The notes under the pieces were generated by a model. That model was not told the DNA's origin, searched no databases, and saw only the letters and a program-made list of their open reading frames with translations. From contig CM049312.1 of NCBI GenBank assembly GCA_026874595.1, positions 69,720,929 through 69,784,928 of the forward strand: a stretch of DNA of 64,000 bases. Direction: 5' to 3'. Both the position numbers and the translations under genes were made by a program. The DNA is from Sipunculus nudus. Lineage: Eukaryota; Annelida; Sipuncula; Golfingiida; Sipunculidae. Below, one piece after another: positions 21,838 through 33,446 of this stretch (positions are counted from its first letter, which is position 1; each line of letters begins with the position of its first letter).

Positions 21838-21947
21838 GTCATGCACATGCGCAGTGGTTACAGTTCGCCATGTTGTTTCCGTTCAGTTTACGAAAGTGAA
21901 CGTCAAGCAAAACATTGAATAAACAGTCAGCATTACACACACTACAG
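21838..21947 (+). promoter_or_regulatory. Candidate housekeeping promoter and non-coding first exon
   Basis: TGCACATGCGCA (one mismatch from the NRF-1 palindrome) is followed by a YY1-like CGCCATGTTG and an ETS-like TTTCCG within 45 bases. About 70 bases later comes an excellent 5' splice site (CTACAG|GTAAGC, junction 21947/21948). The first coding exon of the SRRM2 gene at 35872 begins with a 3' splice site, so an upstream 5' UTR exon must exist; this is one candidate. The linkage is not shown by the sequence. Confidence 0.3.
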
Positions 21948-22167
21948 GTAAGCTGAATATAAAACACGTGCCAAAATGATGTTGATAATAAGAGTAGGAA
22001 TGTTTTTAAGTTTCCAGTCTCTTATAAAATTATATACTATTATTTTGCCCAGCAAGATCTTCCAATAATGGCGATATTGAATTTGTGTTGGACAACAAAA
22101 CGATCTGTCAGTGTCACTCACTACATGACTATGACTGAGCCCTTGTAGTTGTACTACTGTCAGTGTT

Positions 22168-22306
22168 AGTCCATCTCTGGACCCTTGTGTCCTATGTTAC
22201 ACCTGATCTGGACCCTTGTGTCCTATGTTACACCTGATGGACGGACACGGACCTCCGTGTCCGTCCATCAGGTCTAACATAGGACACAAGGGTCCAGAGA
22301 TGGACT
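22168..22306. repeat. Near-perfect long palindrome with duplicated left arm
   Basis: The inner arms 22208-22251 and 22254-22297 pair over 44 bases with one mismatch around a CC centre. The left arm contains a tandem 31-base duplication (CTGGACCCTTGTGTCC..., 22177-22207 and 22208-22238). The outer copy extends, with AGTCCATCT, to pair with the right arm's AGATGGACT ending at 22306. It would extrude as a cruciform or hairpin. Confidence 0.9.
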
Positions 22307-22621
22307 ATGTGAGTATGTCAGTGTGTACTGTTGGGAATGGTTTCATTGATCTGGAAGTGAAAGAACTGTGTGATCACAAGCTAAGCCGGGCTCTAATCAG
22401 CTCATAGTCGACAATGGTATCACTTGGATTTGGGTCAGACTGATCACCTAATCGTACCCTATCAGACCCAATCGGACCATGTTAAATAAAAATAACCCTT
22501 TATGAATCATATTTTCTCTTCAGAAAAAATGTATAATTTAATGTTTCAATTATGTTTTTAACAACAAAAATACAATCTGTAATTTGTATTTTATATTGTG
22601 ATAAGGTAGCCCCTAATATTT

Positions 22622-23130
22622 ATGTTAAGGCAGACCTTCCTGCGACCGGGGGGTCGCACAAAGAGGGCATCTTCCTGCGACCCCCCCTCACGTGACCTGG
22701 TATGCTGAGTGGTTGCTTCGTGTGACCTGTGTTGGCAAAGCGTGGTTGCACAAAGCCAGGGCCTTGCAGGCGGCCGCGGTACTCACCTAATATGTGATAG
22801 ATGGAAAGAAAATGTTAACCTAATTCGCCTCGTGATTGGTATACGTTGTGCACTTTATTCTAAGTTATTAACAAATCATCCCTATGTGATATTTATATTT
22901 TCATTACAGCTCTCTAGCACGCATTCTTTCATTGCAACGGAACAAAGTTATCATCAAAGACACATTAAAACTCTGATGTTGATTGACACGATTCAATGGT
23001 GTCGGTACTTAATTCATTAACAGTAGCATGTTTGCAAAAACAAAAACACATGCTAAACAAGCCAAACAATCCAGGCAGGATAATTCCGGGAAAATTGCAC
23101 ATTACACCGGATGTTATAGGGGGGTCGCAC
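22622..23130. repeat. Possible element with GCGACCCCCC termini
   Basis: TTCCTGCGACC / GGGGGGTCGCAC boxes occur at about 22636-22686, with a related box near 22715. An inverted one, GGGGGGTCGCACGAAGC, lies at 23120-23136. Boundaries unclear; non-coding. Confidence 0.3.
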
Positions 23131-23391
23131 GAAGCAACCCCTTATTATAAATTGGAAAATAATATTTGAAATTCTAATCCCTTTTCACACATGCACACAT
23201 ACCATTCAAAAGGAATGAAAAATTGAACCAAGCAGACCCAGTCAGACCTTTGAATATTAAGATATTCCTTTGTAAAATATTTTTCACAAAAGGAAACTAA
23301 TATTTATTTTTTTCTTAATGAAAGTGGTATATTGAGATGTTACATCTTTTCTGTCAAATTTAAAACCCGTGGGGGGGGGGGGAACTACAAA

Positions 23392-24039
23392 TAAAAGAGC
23401 CCTCTAAATACAGATACATATATATAAATACATCAACACATTTATACTCAGTAGGAAAAAGGACACTAGCAGACCCAATCAGACCTTGGTATGTAGCCAC
23501 TTTTTTTTACCAATTGAAGAAAACATACAAATTTCAGACCCATTACAAACACACATACACATGTGAACACAATAGATGACATCTTAGTTTTTATGATGAA
23601 TTTTGTTTATATTGTCATGTCTAAAGTTTAAACAGTAAGTTTTCCCATTTTTTTTCCTGAAACATTTCTGTGTATAAGTCATGGCTAATAAGTCTTCTTG
23701 TTGTATTTTGTCCAATATATAATAAAAGAGCCTTCTGAATACAGATACATATATATGAATACATCAACACAATTATACTCAGTAGGAAAAAGGACACTAG
23801 CAGAACCAATCAGACCTTGGTATATATGCAGCCACTTTTTTCACTAATTGAAGAAAACGAACAAATTTCAGTCCCATTACAAACACACATACACATGTGT
23901 ACACAATAGATGACATCTTAGTTTTTATGATGAATTTTGTTTATACTGTCATGTCTAAAGTTTAAACAGTAAGTTTTCCCATTTTTTTTTCAATGAAAAC
24001 TTTTCTGTGTACAAGTCATGGCTAATAAGTCTTCTTGTT
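23392..24039 (+). repeat. 331-bp tandem duplication, second copy interrupted by the hAT element
   Basis: Unit 1 runs from about 23392 to 23722 and unit 2 from about 23723. They share long identical blocks such as CAGTAGGAAAAAGGACACTA and GACATCTTAGTTTTTATGAT. Unit 2 stops at 24039, where the hAT begins, and its last 20 bases (GTATTTTGGCCAATATATA) resume after 27610. Unit 1 therefore preserves the pre-insertion sequence. Confidence 0.9.
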
Positions 24040-24875
24040 CAGGGTCCGACAAACCCTATAGCCCGACGCCCGGGGCTACCGTCATCCGCCTTCGGACTAC
24101 TTTAGTACTTGGTATCTTAAGCCCGACGGGCTAGTCTGAGGCATAATTTATTTTGACACACTTTTAAAAAAAAAACAGCAAAGACTTCTTGGCACTTCCG
24201 CCGTTAAAACTAATAAAAGATCATTTTAGTTGACACTGTCAACACACGACGTGCCATCTACTGGCCTTAACCCATACTAAATTTGTGTAGCAGATTTATT
24301 ATCCATAATAATAAATAAATGGGCGTTCGACAGGTGTCATCAATCGCATAAGAACTAGTACCAGTGTTTACGGTGTAATATAATATATCGATAAAATGTT
24401 AATTATTTGTTCTCAGATATTTCTGTTTTGCCGATAAAACGAGGTACAAAATTAAAATAAATAAATTATTTAGGAGTAATTGGTTGGATACACACGGGCC
24501 TTTTCACATCGTTCGGTAGCTTTTGATTTAAAACATTGAAAACATAATTTACCCTTTGGATAGTGAATGCACCTGGTTCCCTTAGTTCGACGAGTTTAAA
24601 TACGCATAAATATAACTCCGAGTCAAAATAAAGACCTTTCAAAGCGATTTCTTTTCTTATTGTGCACAATTTATATTGTTGATATACATGTTTCTACGTC
24701 TTACTTGTAAAATGATGCTGAATTTTGAAATAGATACGGACTAGTTATGTGCAACGGGTAACTTGGCCAACGTGATAATTTATGCTGAAGAAAAATAGTT
24801 CAGCAAAAGTTCTTTCCCGCTAAGATGGTGGTTATGTAAAACACGTAAGACGAACAAAAAAACTTTAAAAAAATC

Positions 24876-26986
24876 ATGAGCTTAGGAAGCTGGTTAAAAT
24901 GTAAACCAGTTGGTGCAGAGACACACGTGGATTCTCAAGCAACCGAACAAACTTAAAGGAAGTCTAAAGACCAAAGGTATGATGAAAACAAACGACAGAG
25001 AAAGTATCTTTCAAAATGGGAGGATATATGGCCCTGGGTGTTCTTGGATAATGACTCGCAAAAAATGATGTGTAAATACTGCAGATCTTATCCTGATATT
25101 GCCAGATCTGGTAAAAACGTTAATGCTTTTCTGACCGGTTGTGATAACTTCCGGGTTGAACCCCTTAAGGCCCATGCGTCTTCAAGAGAACACGCAGAAT
25201 GTAGATCGAAATATATGGCAGAGAGGAGTTAATGAACGCTGCATCGTGCGTGCAAATCCACACGTGTCATCCGTAAATGATCCTAACAATAACAACCCCA
25301 TCAGTATCATGACTGCATTTGAAGTTCTCGGCGAGAAGCAACGTGCTAAGTTCAGAGCACTGTTTAATACTGCATATTTTCTTGCTGTCAATGGCCGCCC
25401 TTTCAGTGATATGGCAGCATTGTGCCAACTGCAGAAAAAGAATGGACTGAATATTGGGGAGAGCCATCAGAATGAGAAGCGTGCCAGAGATATGATTTTG
25501 GCCATTTCCAGAACTTTAACTCACAACATGACTGCAAAATTAAAAGAAAGTGGTTCCCACTTTGTGTCACTTCTTGCAGATGGCAGCACTGATACATCTA
25601 TGATAGAGCAAGAAGATGTTTTTCTCAGATATGTGAGTAAAGGCGTGGTGAAAACTGAACTGATTCAAACGGTGTCACTTGAGCATGCACAAACTGGTGT
25701 TTTTGCAGGCATAAAGGCTGCATTGGAAGTGATAGGACTTTCTTTAACAGACATGGCAACATCTCAGACTGATGGTCCTGCATTAGTTTGTTGCAACTTT
25801 GATGGTGCAAATGTGATGATGGGCAAAAAATCTGGTGTAGCAACTTTGATACAGCAGGAGGTTCACAGCTGCATTGCCATTCACTGTGTGGCTCACAAGC
25901 TAGAGTTAGGTGTCTGTGATACTGTAAAACTGATGCCTAGTGTGAAGAAACTGGAAGAAGTAGTGAAAGGCATCTTCGGCTTTTACCACTGGAGTTCAAA
26001 AAAGCGCAGAGAACTGACCCAGATCAGTGCAGTGATGGAAAATGAACTTGCTCATTTCAGTGCGGTCAAACAAGTCAGATGGCTGGCTAGTAAACACCGG
26101 GCCCTTCATGCTCTGCATCAGAATCTTTCATCAGTTATACATCATCTTGAACATGCTGCTGCTTCACAGGAGGAAAAGGCCAAAAGATACCTGAAAGATC
26201 TGAAATCGCCTTGTTTCTTGAAGTGTCTCTTTTTCATGCAAGACTTCCTTCAAGTTATAAAAGACTCTTTCAGAGGCTTTTCAGAAAGATGATCTTTTGG
26301 TGTCAGATGTGCGTTCATTAGTGAGTGAGACACTGCTCCGACTTACCAGTCTGAAGTACATTCCAGGGGAAAACATGAAGGAATTCTCTCAGTGCTATGA
26401 TTATGAGGCTAAGGTCTTCAAACACATAAATAAAACTGGTTCACCAGCCATCCCTGTTGCCCTGCATGGGCAGTGCAAGCCAGTAGTGTGGGAGGATGAT
26501 GCCATGGTTAGAGAGATAGTAGATACAGCCATAGATTATATCAGCTCCAGATTTGAAAATTTTGAAGAACCTCCTTTGAGCTCATTTGCAGCATTTGACT
26601 TTACTAACTTCCATGTGTCTCATGAGGATTTGGCTTTGTTTGGAAACAGAGAGTTGGGTGAACTTCTTGAACAGTGGGGATGCCATTTCTCAGAGGATGA
26701 GCAGACACAGTTACCAGCTCAATACACTGCTTTCAAGGCCCATTACCAGAAGTTCTGGAACTGCCCAGATAAGTTGGCAGTCTACACTGCTCTGCTTCAA
26801 GAAAACCCACCAAAGTTTTCAGCTGTGTGCAGACTTATTGAAATCATGATGTGCCTTAGTCCATCAACCGCCAAATGTGAGAGAGCATTTTCGGCACAGA
26901 ATAGGATAAAGACCAATTTAAGATCTTCTCTGAACCAAGATTCACTCAATGCATTGTTAAAAATAACAGTTGATGGACAAAGTTAA
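24876..26986 (+). pseudogene. hAT transposase (ZNF862/TTF-finger type), disrupted
   Basis: Starts MSLGSWLKCKPVG at 24876. A TAA interrupts codon 27 (24954). The frame then encodes KWEDIWPWVFLD and a TTF/BED-like zinc finger (CKYC ... HASSREHAEC). A +1 shift is needed near 25215-25235 and another near 26270-26290, both without any recognisable slippery site. The RNase-H-like core keeps its acidic residues: LLADGSTD (about 25575), CCNFDGANVMMG (about 25800), and the C-terminal STAKCERAFS (about 26870), along with CVAHKLEL and QVRWLAS. The C-terminal hAT dimerisation region (RIKTNLRSSL...) ends at the stop at 26984. Cut-and-paste transposase by family; here a pseudogene. Host-domesticated relatives of this family exist in vertebrates, but the lesions argue against domestication here. 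Confidence 0.85.
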
Positions 26987-27560
26987 GAAGAATTCAATCC
27001 AGACCAAAGTATAGACAATTGGTTATCTACTGGTGGCAGCAAGCATACAAATGTCTGAAACCTATTTGAATACTATCCATTTTAAAAATGAACAGTATTC
27101 AAATTGGTTTCAGACATTTTTATGCTATTAAATTTTGGACTCTTAAAGGGACTAAAACAAAACATTACATTTAGGCACCATTTAACATGTTAAATGGGCC
27201 TAGCAGCATTCTGAGTGATATTATAATATTAAACTGGTACATTCACATGGTTGTTTTGTTTTCAGTATTTTGCAAATGAAAAGTATTCAAGACATGTTCA
27301 ATATTGAACCAATTTATTACATGGCATACATAGTTTTCATACAGATTTAAAAGTCATATTTAATTACAAATAGCGGACTGCAGCATGAAAGTAGAATATT
27401 TTTATATATTTTTAACTTTAGCTTTTTGGGCTGTCTTGATACTTGTTTACCAGATGTACAAAAAATGGTTTTGATAAAAATTAGTTATTGAATACCAAGT
27501 ATATTTAAAAAAAAATAATGGGCTAGTGAAAATTTTATGTGGGCTAGTCAAAAATCAAAC

Positions 27561-27584
27561 TTGACTAGCCCATGGGCTAGTCAA
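27561..27584. repeat. 24-bp perfect palindrome in the hAT 3' subterminal region
   Basis: Self-complementary sequence centred on CCCATGGG with GACTAG/CTAGTC arms. It combines two GGGCTAGTC subterminal motifs head to head, 20 bases inside the right terminus. Likely a transposase-binding site. Confidence 0.85.
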
Positions 27585-27627
27585 AAAAAAAATTGTCAGG
27601 CCCTGTTGTTGTATTTTGGCCAATATA

Positions 27628-28858
27628 TATGTATTTGGAATAAATGTATATATATTTAATTAAAATGCAACACATTTACTTAATTACAGTTATACAAAGT
27701 TATCTCTAAACACTGTGGTTAGGGGCACTTTTACACAAAAGGTTGAGTGATTAGTCTCACTGGGGAGTAAAAACTGAATACCTAACAGAGCAAAATTAAG
27801 TTAACCCCTCAAAAGGTATATATCTTAGCTAAAGGAAACTGTTTAGTATACCATTTTACCTGTGAACTAATAAAAGTTACCTTGAATTCAGTAATTCAAA
27901 CATCCCATGTTTTTACAATAATCTTTTTCTCTTCACAGCTCTACATAATTTAAATTTTTGCTCATTGGTCTGTCCTAATGTCTTTATCTTATGTGTTTGA
28001 TCATGCCCTAAGTGCATGGTAAAAAAATCTGCAATCACATTTGTTTTTTTTATGAAATTTTCATATTTTTATAATAAATTTAACAATGCATTTTAATTTT
28101 GATTAAAGGAAGTATGCTCTCAGTCTTTATTCAGACTCTGCTCTGCTCAATCAGTAACAGAAATGGTGAGAGAAGTTGTTCAGCTGTACAGAGTTCAATA
28201 AATCAGGAAATATGTTGATGCCTTAGTCTGTGGTCACTTGATTTTTATGATAACAGTTTTTACCGACATTTGTACTGGAGAGGACATTATTTTAACATGC
28301 ACTGTGGAAGAATTCATAGGAATGTTTTTGTTCCCTCTCTCTCTTGTATTGTTCATGGACCTCTTGAACATAAAATGAACCAGTGTCCACCTCATTTTCC
28401 AGAGGCAAGTTTATCTGCAACTATTTGGACCTTATGGTTAAAGGAGCACAAAATAGACATACCCAAGTTTCAGTTATTAAGTATAATGTAAGTCAATTAT
28501 AACTCCATGATATTAAATGACACATAAAGCGAGATAATAAATATTGGATGGCTTGTACGTTTTGTTTTGTTGAAATAAATGATACTCCAGATAACATATT
28601 TTGAACAAAAATTTGGAGAAACGGTCATCTTGAAAATGAATATTTCACAGAATTTTGTTCAGAAGCAGTTTTGTTCACAATCCATAATGCAAATATAATG
28701 TGTTTTTTTGCACTCAGGTTTTATTTCCAACACATTATACTTTAAATATTCACATCTCTCTTATTTTACAGCATACATTAAACAATTGGTTCATAGACAA
28801 CATAGCTCACCTGAATGTAATATTAACAAAATGTTTATTGTAGACCTGGGGAAAATAT

Positions 28859-28922
<64 letters not shown>

Positions 28923-29735
28923 TAATTTATTCAAAATTTGGGACATACATTTTTGTATTATATGATAACTACAGATATGGGTCCTGCTAGTTGTACTCTA
29001 CATTGTGACACAACAGTTGTGGAAATGGACATTTCAGTTGCTTTTGGCTTTTTACTTGTGAGGATATTACCGTTGAATTTGAATTTTAAACATAAAAATA
29101 CAACTTTTCTGAGACTTAGATTAATTGGAACCAGAAAATTAAGCTTTTACAAGAAGACAATGTTGATATTGTTTTCATAGACTTTGCTGTGAGACTTGGT
29201 AAAATGGATGGGAAAAGAAAAGCACATTGTCAAAGACCAAGTTCACATGATGCCTCCACCCTCACCACCCCTGGCCCAACACTGATAACTGTGTCATATA
29301 AAATGTGTACCAGCAAATTGGGAGACCATAGATTCAAAAGTTGTTTTACCAAACCATTTGGTTTCACAAGCTGTTGACTTTCTCTTAAGGCAAAAGTATT
29401 GGCAAATTTGATTGGTTTCTCTCATGAAGTAATGTATTCATGGCTGGTGTGATGGCAAGGGAACAGAAAGCACTGGTATTTTCATATAAATTATCTTTGG
29501 CTAAAATAATTTGGGCTGATTCATCAACAATCGTTAATATGGCAAAGTAACATAAAATATGAGACATGAAGAGAGTAAATGATCCAGATAATGAAATGTT
29601 AGATTTTGGTAAAAATGAAAATTTGGGCTGATTGACTATTTCTACTGCGTCTAATTTGGTAAAGAATCTTAACATGTATGTGGTTCTGGTTAAAAACAGA
29701 TACAACTAGAATACGGGTAGTCGACAAGCGACTAC
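27628..29735. other. Unassigned stretch
   Basis: No gene recognised. Holds (TA)n at 28859-28919 and the first copy of the TGTACTGGAGAGGACA motif. Confidence 0.5.
28859..28919. repeat. (TA)n microsatellite
   Basis: About 60-base TA run. Confidence 0.95.
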
Positions 29736-31464
29736 TTGTATCCGCCTAAATCAGAGTGGAACGGGTGAAGTGTTGCATATTAGCATGGATGTCTGCAGCC
29801 AAATTGTGTATGTAGGTTGCGCTACCTACGAAAAAATCCAGAAAGCTCTATACACATGCAAAACTTTGGCCCAATCGGTCAAACGGTTCCCAAGATATGA
29901 GCTTGGATATCTGCTGCATAAACTAGAATGCAGGTGGCGCCACCTGTCATAAAATCAAGAGAGCTGTTGGGGATGTATAAACTTGCAAAATTTTAGGCAG
30001 ATATGTCAAACCACTGCCGAGATATGAGTGATTTTATCCCATGGCAGACAAACAGATGGGAGCTGTGCAAACATGGCTGCAGGTGGCGCCACCAGTTTTG
30101 CATATGATAGAGAGCTATGTGAGATTTATACACATGCAAAATTTTGGCCCAATCGGTCAAACGGTTCCCTAGATATGAGCTTGGATGTCTGCAGCGTAAA
30201 CTTGATTGTAGGTGGCGCCACCTGTCATAAAATCAGAAAAGCTATCCAGGATGTATAAGCATGCCGAATTTCAGGTGAATTAGTTAAACCACTGCAGAGA
30301 TATGAGTGATTTTAACCCAAGGCAGACGAACAGATGGACACTGTGCAAACATGGTTGCAGGTGGTGCCACCATTTTCGGTGTATGTTATAAAGCTCTCCA
30401 AGGGCTACATTTGTGCAAAAAAATTTTCCTGATCGGTCAAACGGTTCCCGAGATATGAGCTTGGATGTCTGCAGCGTAAACGTGAATGTAGGTGGCGCCA
30501 CCTGTCATAAAATCAGAAAAGCTATCCAGGATGTATACGCATGCCAAATTTCAGGTAAATTAGTCAAGTCACTGCAGAGATATGAGTGATTTTAACCCAA
30601 GGCAGACAAACAGATGGACACTGTGCAAACATGGTTGCAGGTAGCACCACCATTTTTGGTGTATGTTATAAAGCTCTCCAAGGGCTACATTTGTGCAAAA
30701 GAATTTTCCTGATCGGTCAAACGGTTCCCAAGATATGAGCTTGGATGTCTGCAGCGTAAACGTGAATGTAGGTGGCGCCACCTGTCATAAAATCAGAAAA
30801 GCTTTCCAGGATGTATAAGCATGCCCAATTTCAGATGAATTAGTCAAGTCACTGCAGAGATATGAGTGATTTTAACCCAAGGCAGACGAACAGATGGACA
30901 CTGTGCAAACATGGTTGCAGGTGGCGCCACCATTTTTGGTGTATGTTATAAAGCTCTCCAAGGGCTACATTTGTGCAAAAGAATTTTCCTGATCGGTCAA
31001 ACGGTTCCCGAGATATGAGCTTGGATGTCTGCAGCGTAAACGTGAATGTAGGTGGCGCCACCTGTCATAAAATCAGAAAAGCTATCCAGGATGTTTACGC
31101 ATGCCCAATTTCAGGTGAATTAGTCAAGTCACTGCAGAGATATGAGTGATTTTAACCCAAGGCAGACGAACAGATGGACACTGTGCAAACATGGTTGCAG
31201 GTGGCGCCACCATTTTTGGTGTATGTTATAAAGCTCTCCGAGGGCTACATTTGTGCAAAAAAATTTTCCTGATCGGTCAAACAGTTCCCGAGATATGTGG
31301 GTTTATGTGTGGAAACAGACGCACAAACGGACGCAGAGCGCAAAGGAAAGGTCAGAGGTCAAAACAAAATCGGGGCGCAGCAGTTCACATGTGACCCGAA
31401 CATAATCCCGGGTTTCGGAAAATTCCGCCCAGCGGTTACGGAGGAGTTCTCCGGACACCTACGC

Positions 31465-31495
<31 letters not shown>

Positions 31496-31543
31496 ACCAG
31501 CTGAAAACATAGTATCCGCAAAACTCTGTTTTGGCGGATACAA
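29736..31543. mobile_element. 1.8-kb TIR element filled with a 280-bp satellite
   Basis: The left end TTGTATCCGCCTAAATCAGAGT and the complement of the right end (TTGTATCCGCC, then AAAACAGAGT) form an inverted repeat. The interior is a tandem array. The right part before the terminus is CpG-rich and ends in a (GGC)n tract (31466-31495). No transposase. No clear target duplication. Confidence 0.65.
29933..31290. repeat. 280-bp tandem satellite
   Basis: The phrase TATGAGTGATTTTA recurs at 30023, 30301, 30581, 30861 and 31141, giving a spacing of 278 then exactly 280 three times. Each unit carries two GGTGGCGCCACC palindromes (or one-step variants) about 130-150 bases apart, each next to AGATATGAG phrases. 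The array reads as a dimer of two diverged half-units. ORFs on either strand here repeat with the unit and are not genes. Confidence 0.9.
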
Positions 31544-32238
31544 TTACACATTTCTTATAATTACCAAAGTAATACATGAAGGGGTCTTTGTAGTAAACTA
31601 CATGGTATTTATTAAAATTAAAAGTAAGCAGGTTAGGTATCCAAAGTGATTGAAAGCTTAAAGAACTTCTGTGCAAATCTGAAAGACTGTAGGGTTGTAC
31701 TTTTGACACTTTTATCCCATGTTAAAAAAATGTCCTCTCCAGTACATTTAAGTAACACAAAATTAAAGTCTGCTACTGTCACAATTTACATGCAGTTATT
31801 GCAGGTATGCTTTTTGTCTGCTCTCACTTCTGTACAAAGAAGGAACATGTACAAGAAAGGCTTTATCATGAATTCATCAATGAAGATTCATCAATCTAAA
31901 CATGATTTAAATGCTAATTAATTTATATAATGAGCCAAATATTTCCCTAAACCAGTCAGTCTATTTATATTTATCACTAGGACAAACTTTAAGTAAATAT
32001 TAAGCTTACTTGGAGAAGTATTCCTCTAGCCTGCCTCATGTTAAAAATAATTGTACTGGAGAGGACATTTTAACAGATACTCTCATTGCTAAACTGGCCA
32101 CAAAATTTCAGATGGGTTGCAATGCAAACACCAGGGAATTTATCTTCCTAGCTACCTGTTACATATAAACTAAAATAGGCTTTCATTTTCTACATTAAAG
32201 TGAATTTTATCTGTATGTACTGGAGAGGACAATTTTTT

Positions 32239-33244
32239 AGCCCTCAGCCCTTAGGCTGATGGGCTATTGTCGTCACCCAAGCTGTCCGTCCGTCCGTCCG
32301 TCTGGCGTCCGTTAACTTTTACCTTGTGAGCGGGATATCTTGAAAAGGATTCACCGTCAGAATTTTATTTCCTTGGTAAAGATGTATATCGACAAAATCT
32401 CGGTCAAGTTCGAAGATGGGTGACCTTGACCCATTTTTCTACATTTTAGAGCTGATTATAGAAAAACACTTAGATGCTTATTACTCAGGAACCATTTGGT
32501 GGATTTTCACAAAACTTACTATGATTATTGGGACTGATAATCTGTACCTGCTAAACAAGTTTGGTGGCGCCACCTACAATTTCTGATTTTTAATGAATTT
32601 TTATCGGATTTTTCAACTTTGGGCTTGTGAGCGGGATATCTCTAAAAGGTTTCACCGTAGGAATTTTATTTTTTTCGGTGAAGATGTATATTGACAAAAT
32701 CTCGGTCAAGTTCGAAGATGGGTGACCTTGACCTGCTTTTCAAGGTCACAGAGCTGACTATAGAAAAAACATTTAGAAGCTTATTTCTCAGGAACCATTG
32801 GGTCGATTTTTACAATACTTACTGTGATCATAGGGACTGATGGTCTGTAACTGCTGCACAAGTTTGGGGGCGCCACCTGCAATTTCTGATTTTTAATGAA
32901 TTTTTCTTGGATTTTTCAATTTTGGCCTTGTGAGCAGGATATCTCTAAAAGGATTCACAATAGGAATTTTATTTCTTTGGTGAAGATGCATATCAACAAA
33001 ATCTCGTTCAAGTTCGAAGATGGGTGACCTTGACCTGCTTTTCAAGGTCACAGAGCTTACAATAGAATAAAACTTAGAAGCTTATTTTCAGGAAGCATTT
33101 GATGGATTGTTATGAGTCATGGTACATACCTCTCCATTTTAAATTTATAACTCAGACATGTACAGATATACATCCATGTGAGAACAGATATTTAGTACTT
33201 TTCACTGTTACCACCTCTAAACACTGTTCTTTTGGCTGAGGGCT
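32239..33244. mobile_element. 1.0-kb element of 302-bp units with AGCCCTCAGCC ends
   Basis: The left end AGCCCTCAGCC (32239) and right end GGCTGAGGGCT (33234-33244) are exact inverted repeats. The unit marker CTCGGTCAAGTTCGAAGATG recurs at 32399, 32701 and 33003 (period 302). Each unit carries TGACCTTGA (complement TCAAGGTCA) and the first carries GGTGGCGCCACC at 32563. Near the left end is a (GTCC)n stretch. Non-coding. A TGTACTGGAGAGGACA copy abuts its left end. Confidence 0.75.
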
Positions 33245-33446
33245 TTTGTCAGCTTCTGCTGATATTCTAGTTTAACAGGCATATACCAGGTAAAACAAGT
33301 GCCAAATCATCCAGGTCAGAACACGCATACCCAGCCCATAGTTACCAAAACATGATTAGATATAATACTGGCTGTTTAAAGCAGGATTTTGTTTTGCAAC
33401 ATGAGAATTACATTTCTTGTGAGGATGCAATGTACTGGAGAGGACA

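Larger units (their letters stand above)
24040..27605 (+). mobile_element. Complete hAT-superfamily transposon (3566 bp), ZNF862-like transposase
   Basis: Terminal inverted repeats CAGGGTCCGACAA (left) and the complement of TTGTCAGGCCCTG (right), 11 of 13 matching. GGGCTAGTC motifs lie inside both ends: one on the left at 24128 and four on the right between 27520 and 27582. The 5-bp target duplication TTGTT (24035-24039 and 27606-27610) is proved by the uninterrupted first copy of the flanking tandem repeat. The body carries one transposase gene with three lesions, so the copy is probably dead. Confidence 0.9.
28271..33446. repeat. Five scattered copies of a 16-bp motif TGTACTGGAGAGGACA
   Basis: Exact copies on the plus strand at 28271-28286, 32052-32067, 32216-32231 and 33431-33446, and on the minus strand at 31746-31731. 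Three of them continue with a T-rich stretch ending TTTTAACA. The flanks are otherwise unrelated and the spacing is irregular. Function unknown. Confidence 0.9.

Noticed and set aside
24954-26290. Programmed frameshifting or stop readthrough in the ZNF862-like transposase
   Set aside because: Three lesions of different kinds, none at a recognisable slippery site; ordinary pseudogene decay is simpler.
30280-31061. Three near-identical 70-codon minus-strand ORFs
   Set aside because: They recur with the 280-bp satellite and have no start context or known motif.
29933-31290. CRISPR-like array (regular 280-bp repeats)
   Set aside because: The whole 280-bp unit is repeated with no unique spacers, and the DNA is animal; it is a satellite inside a TIR element.
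31466-31495. Poly-glycine or poly-alanine coding (GGC)n exon
   Set aside because: It lies in the CpG-rich terminal part of a TIR element without a supporting reading frame.
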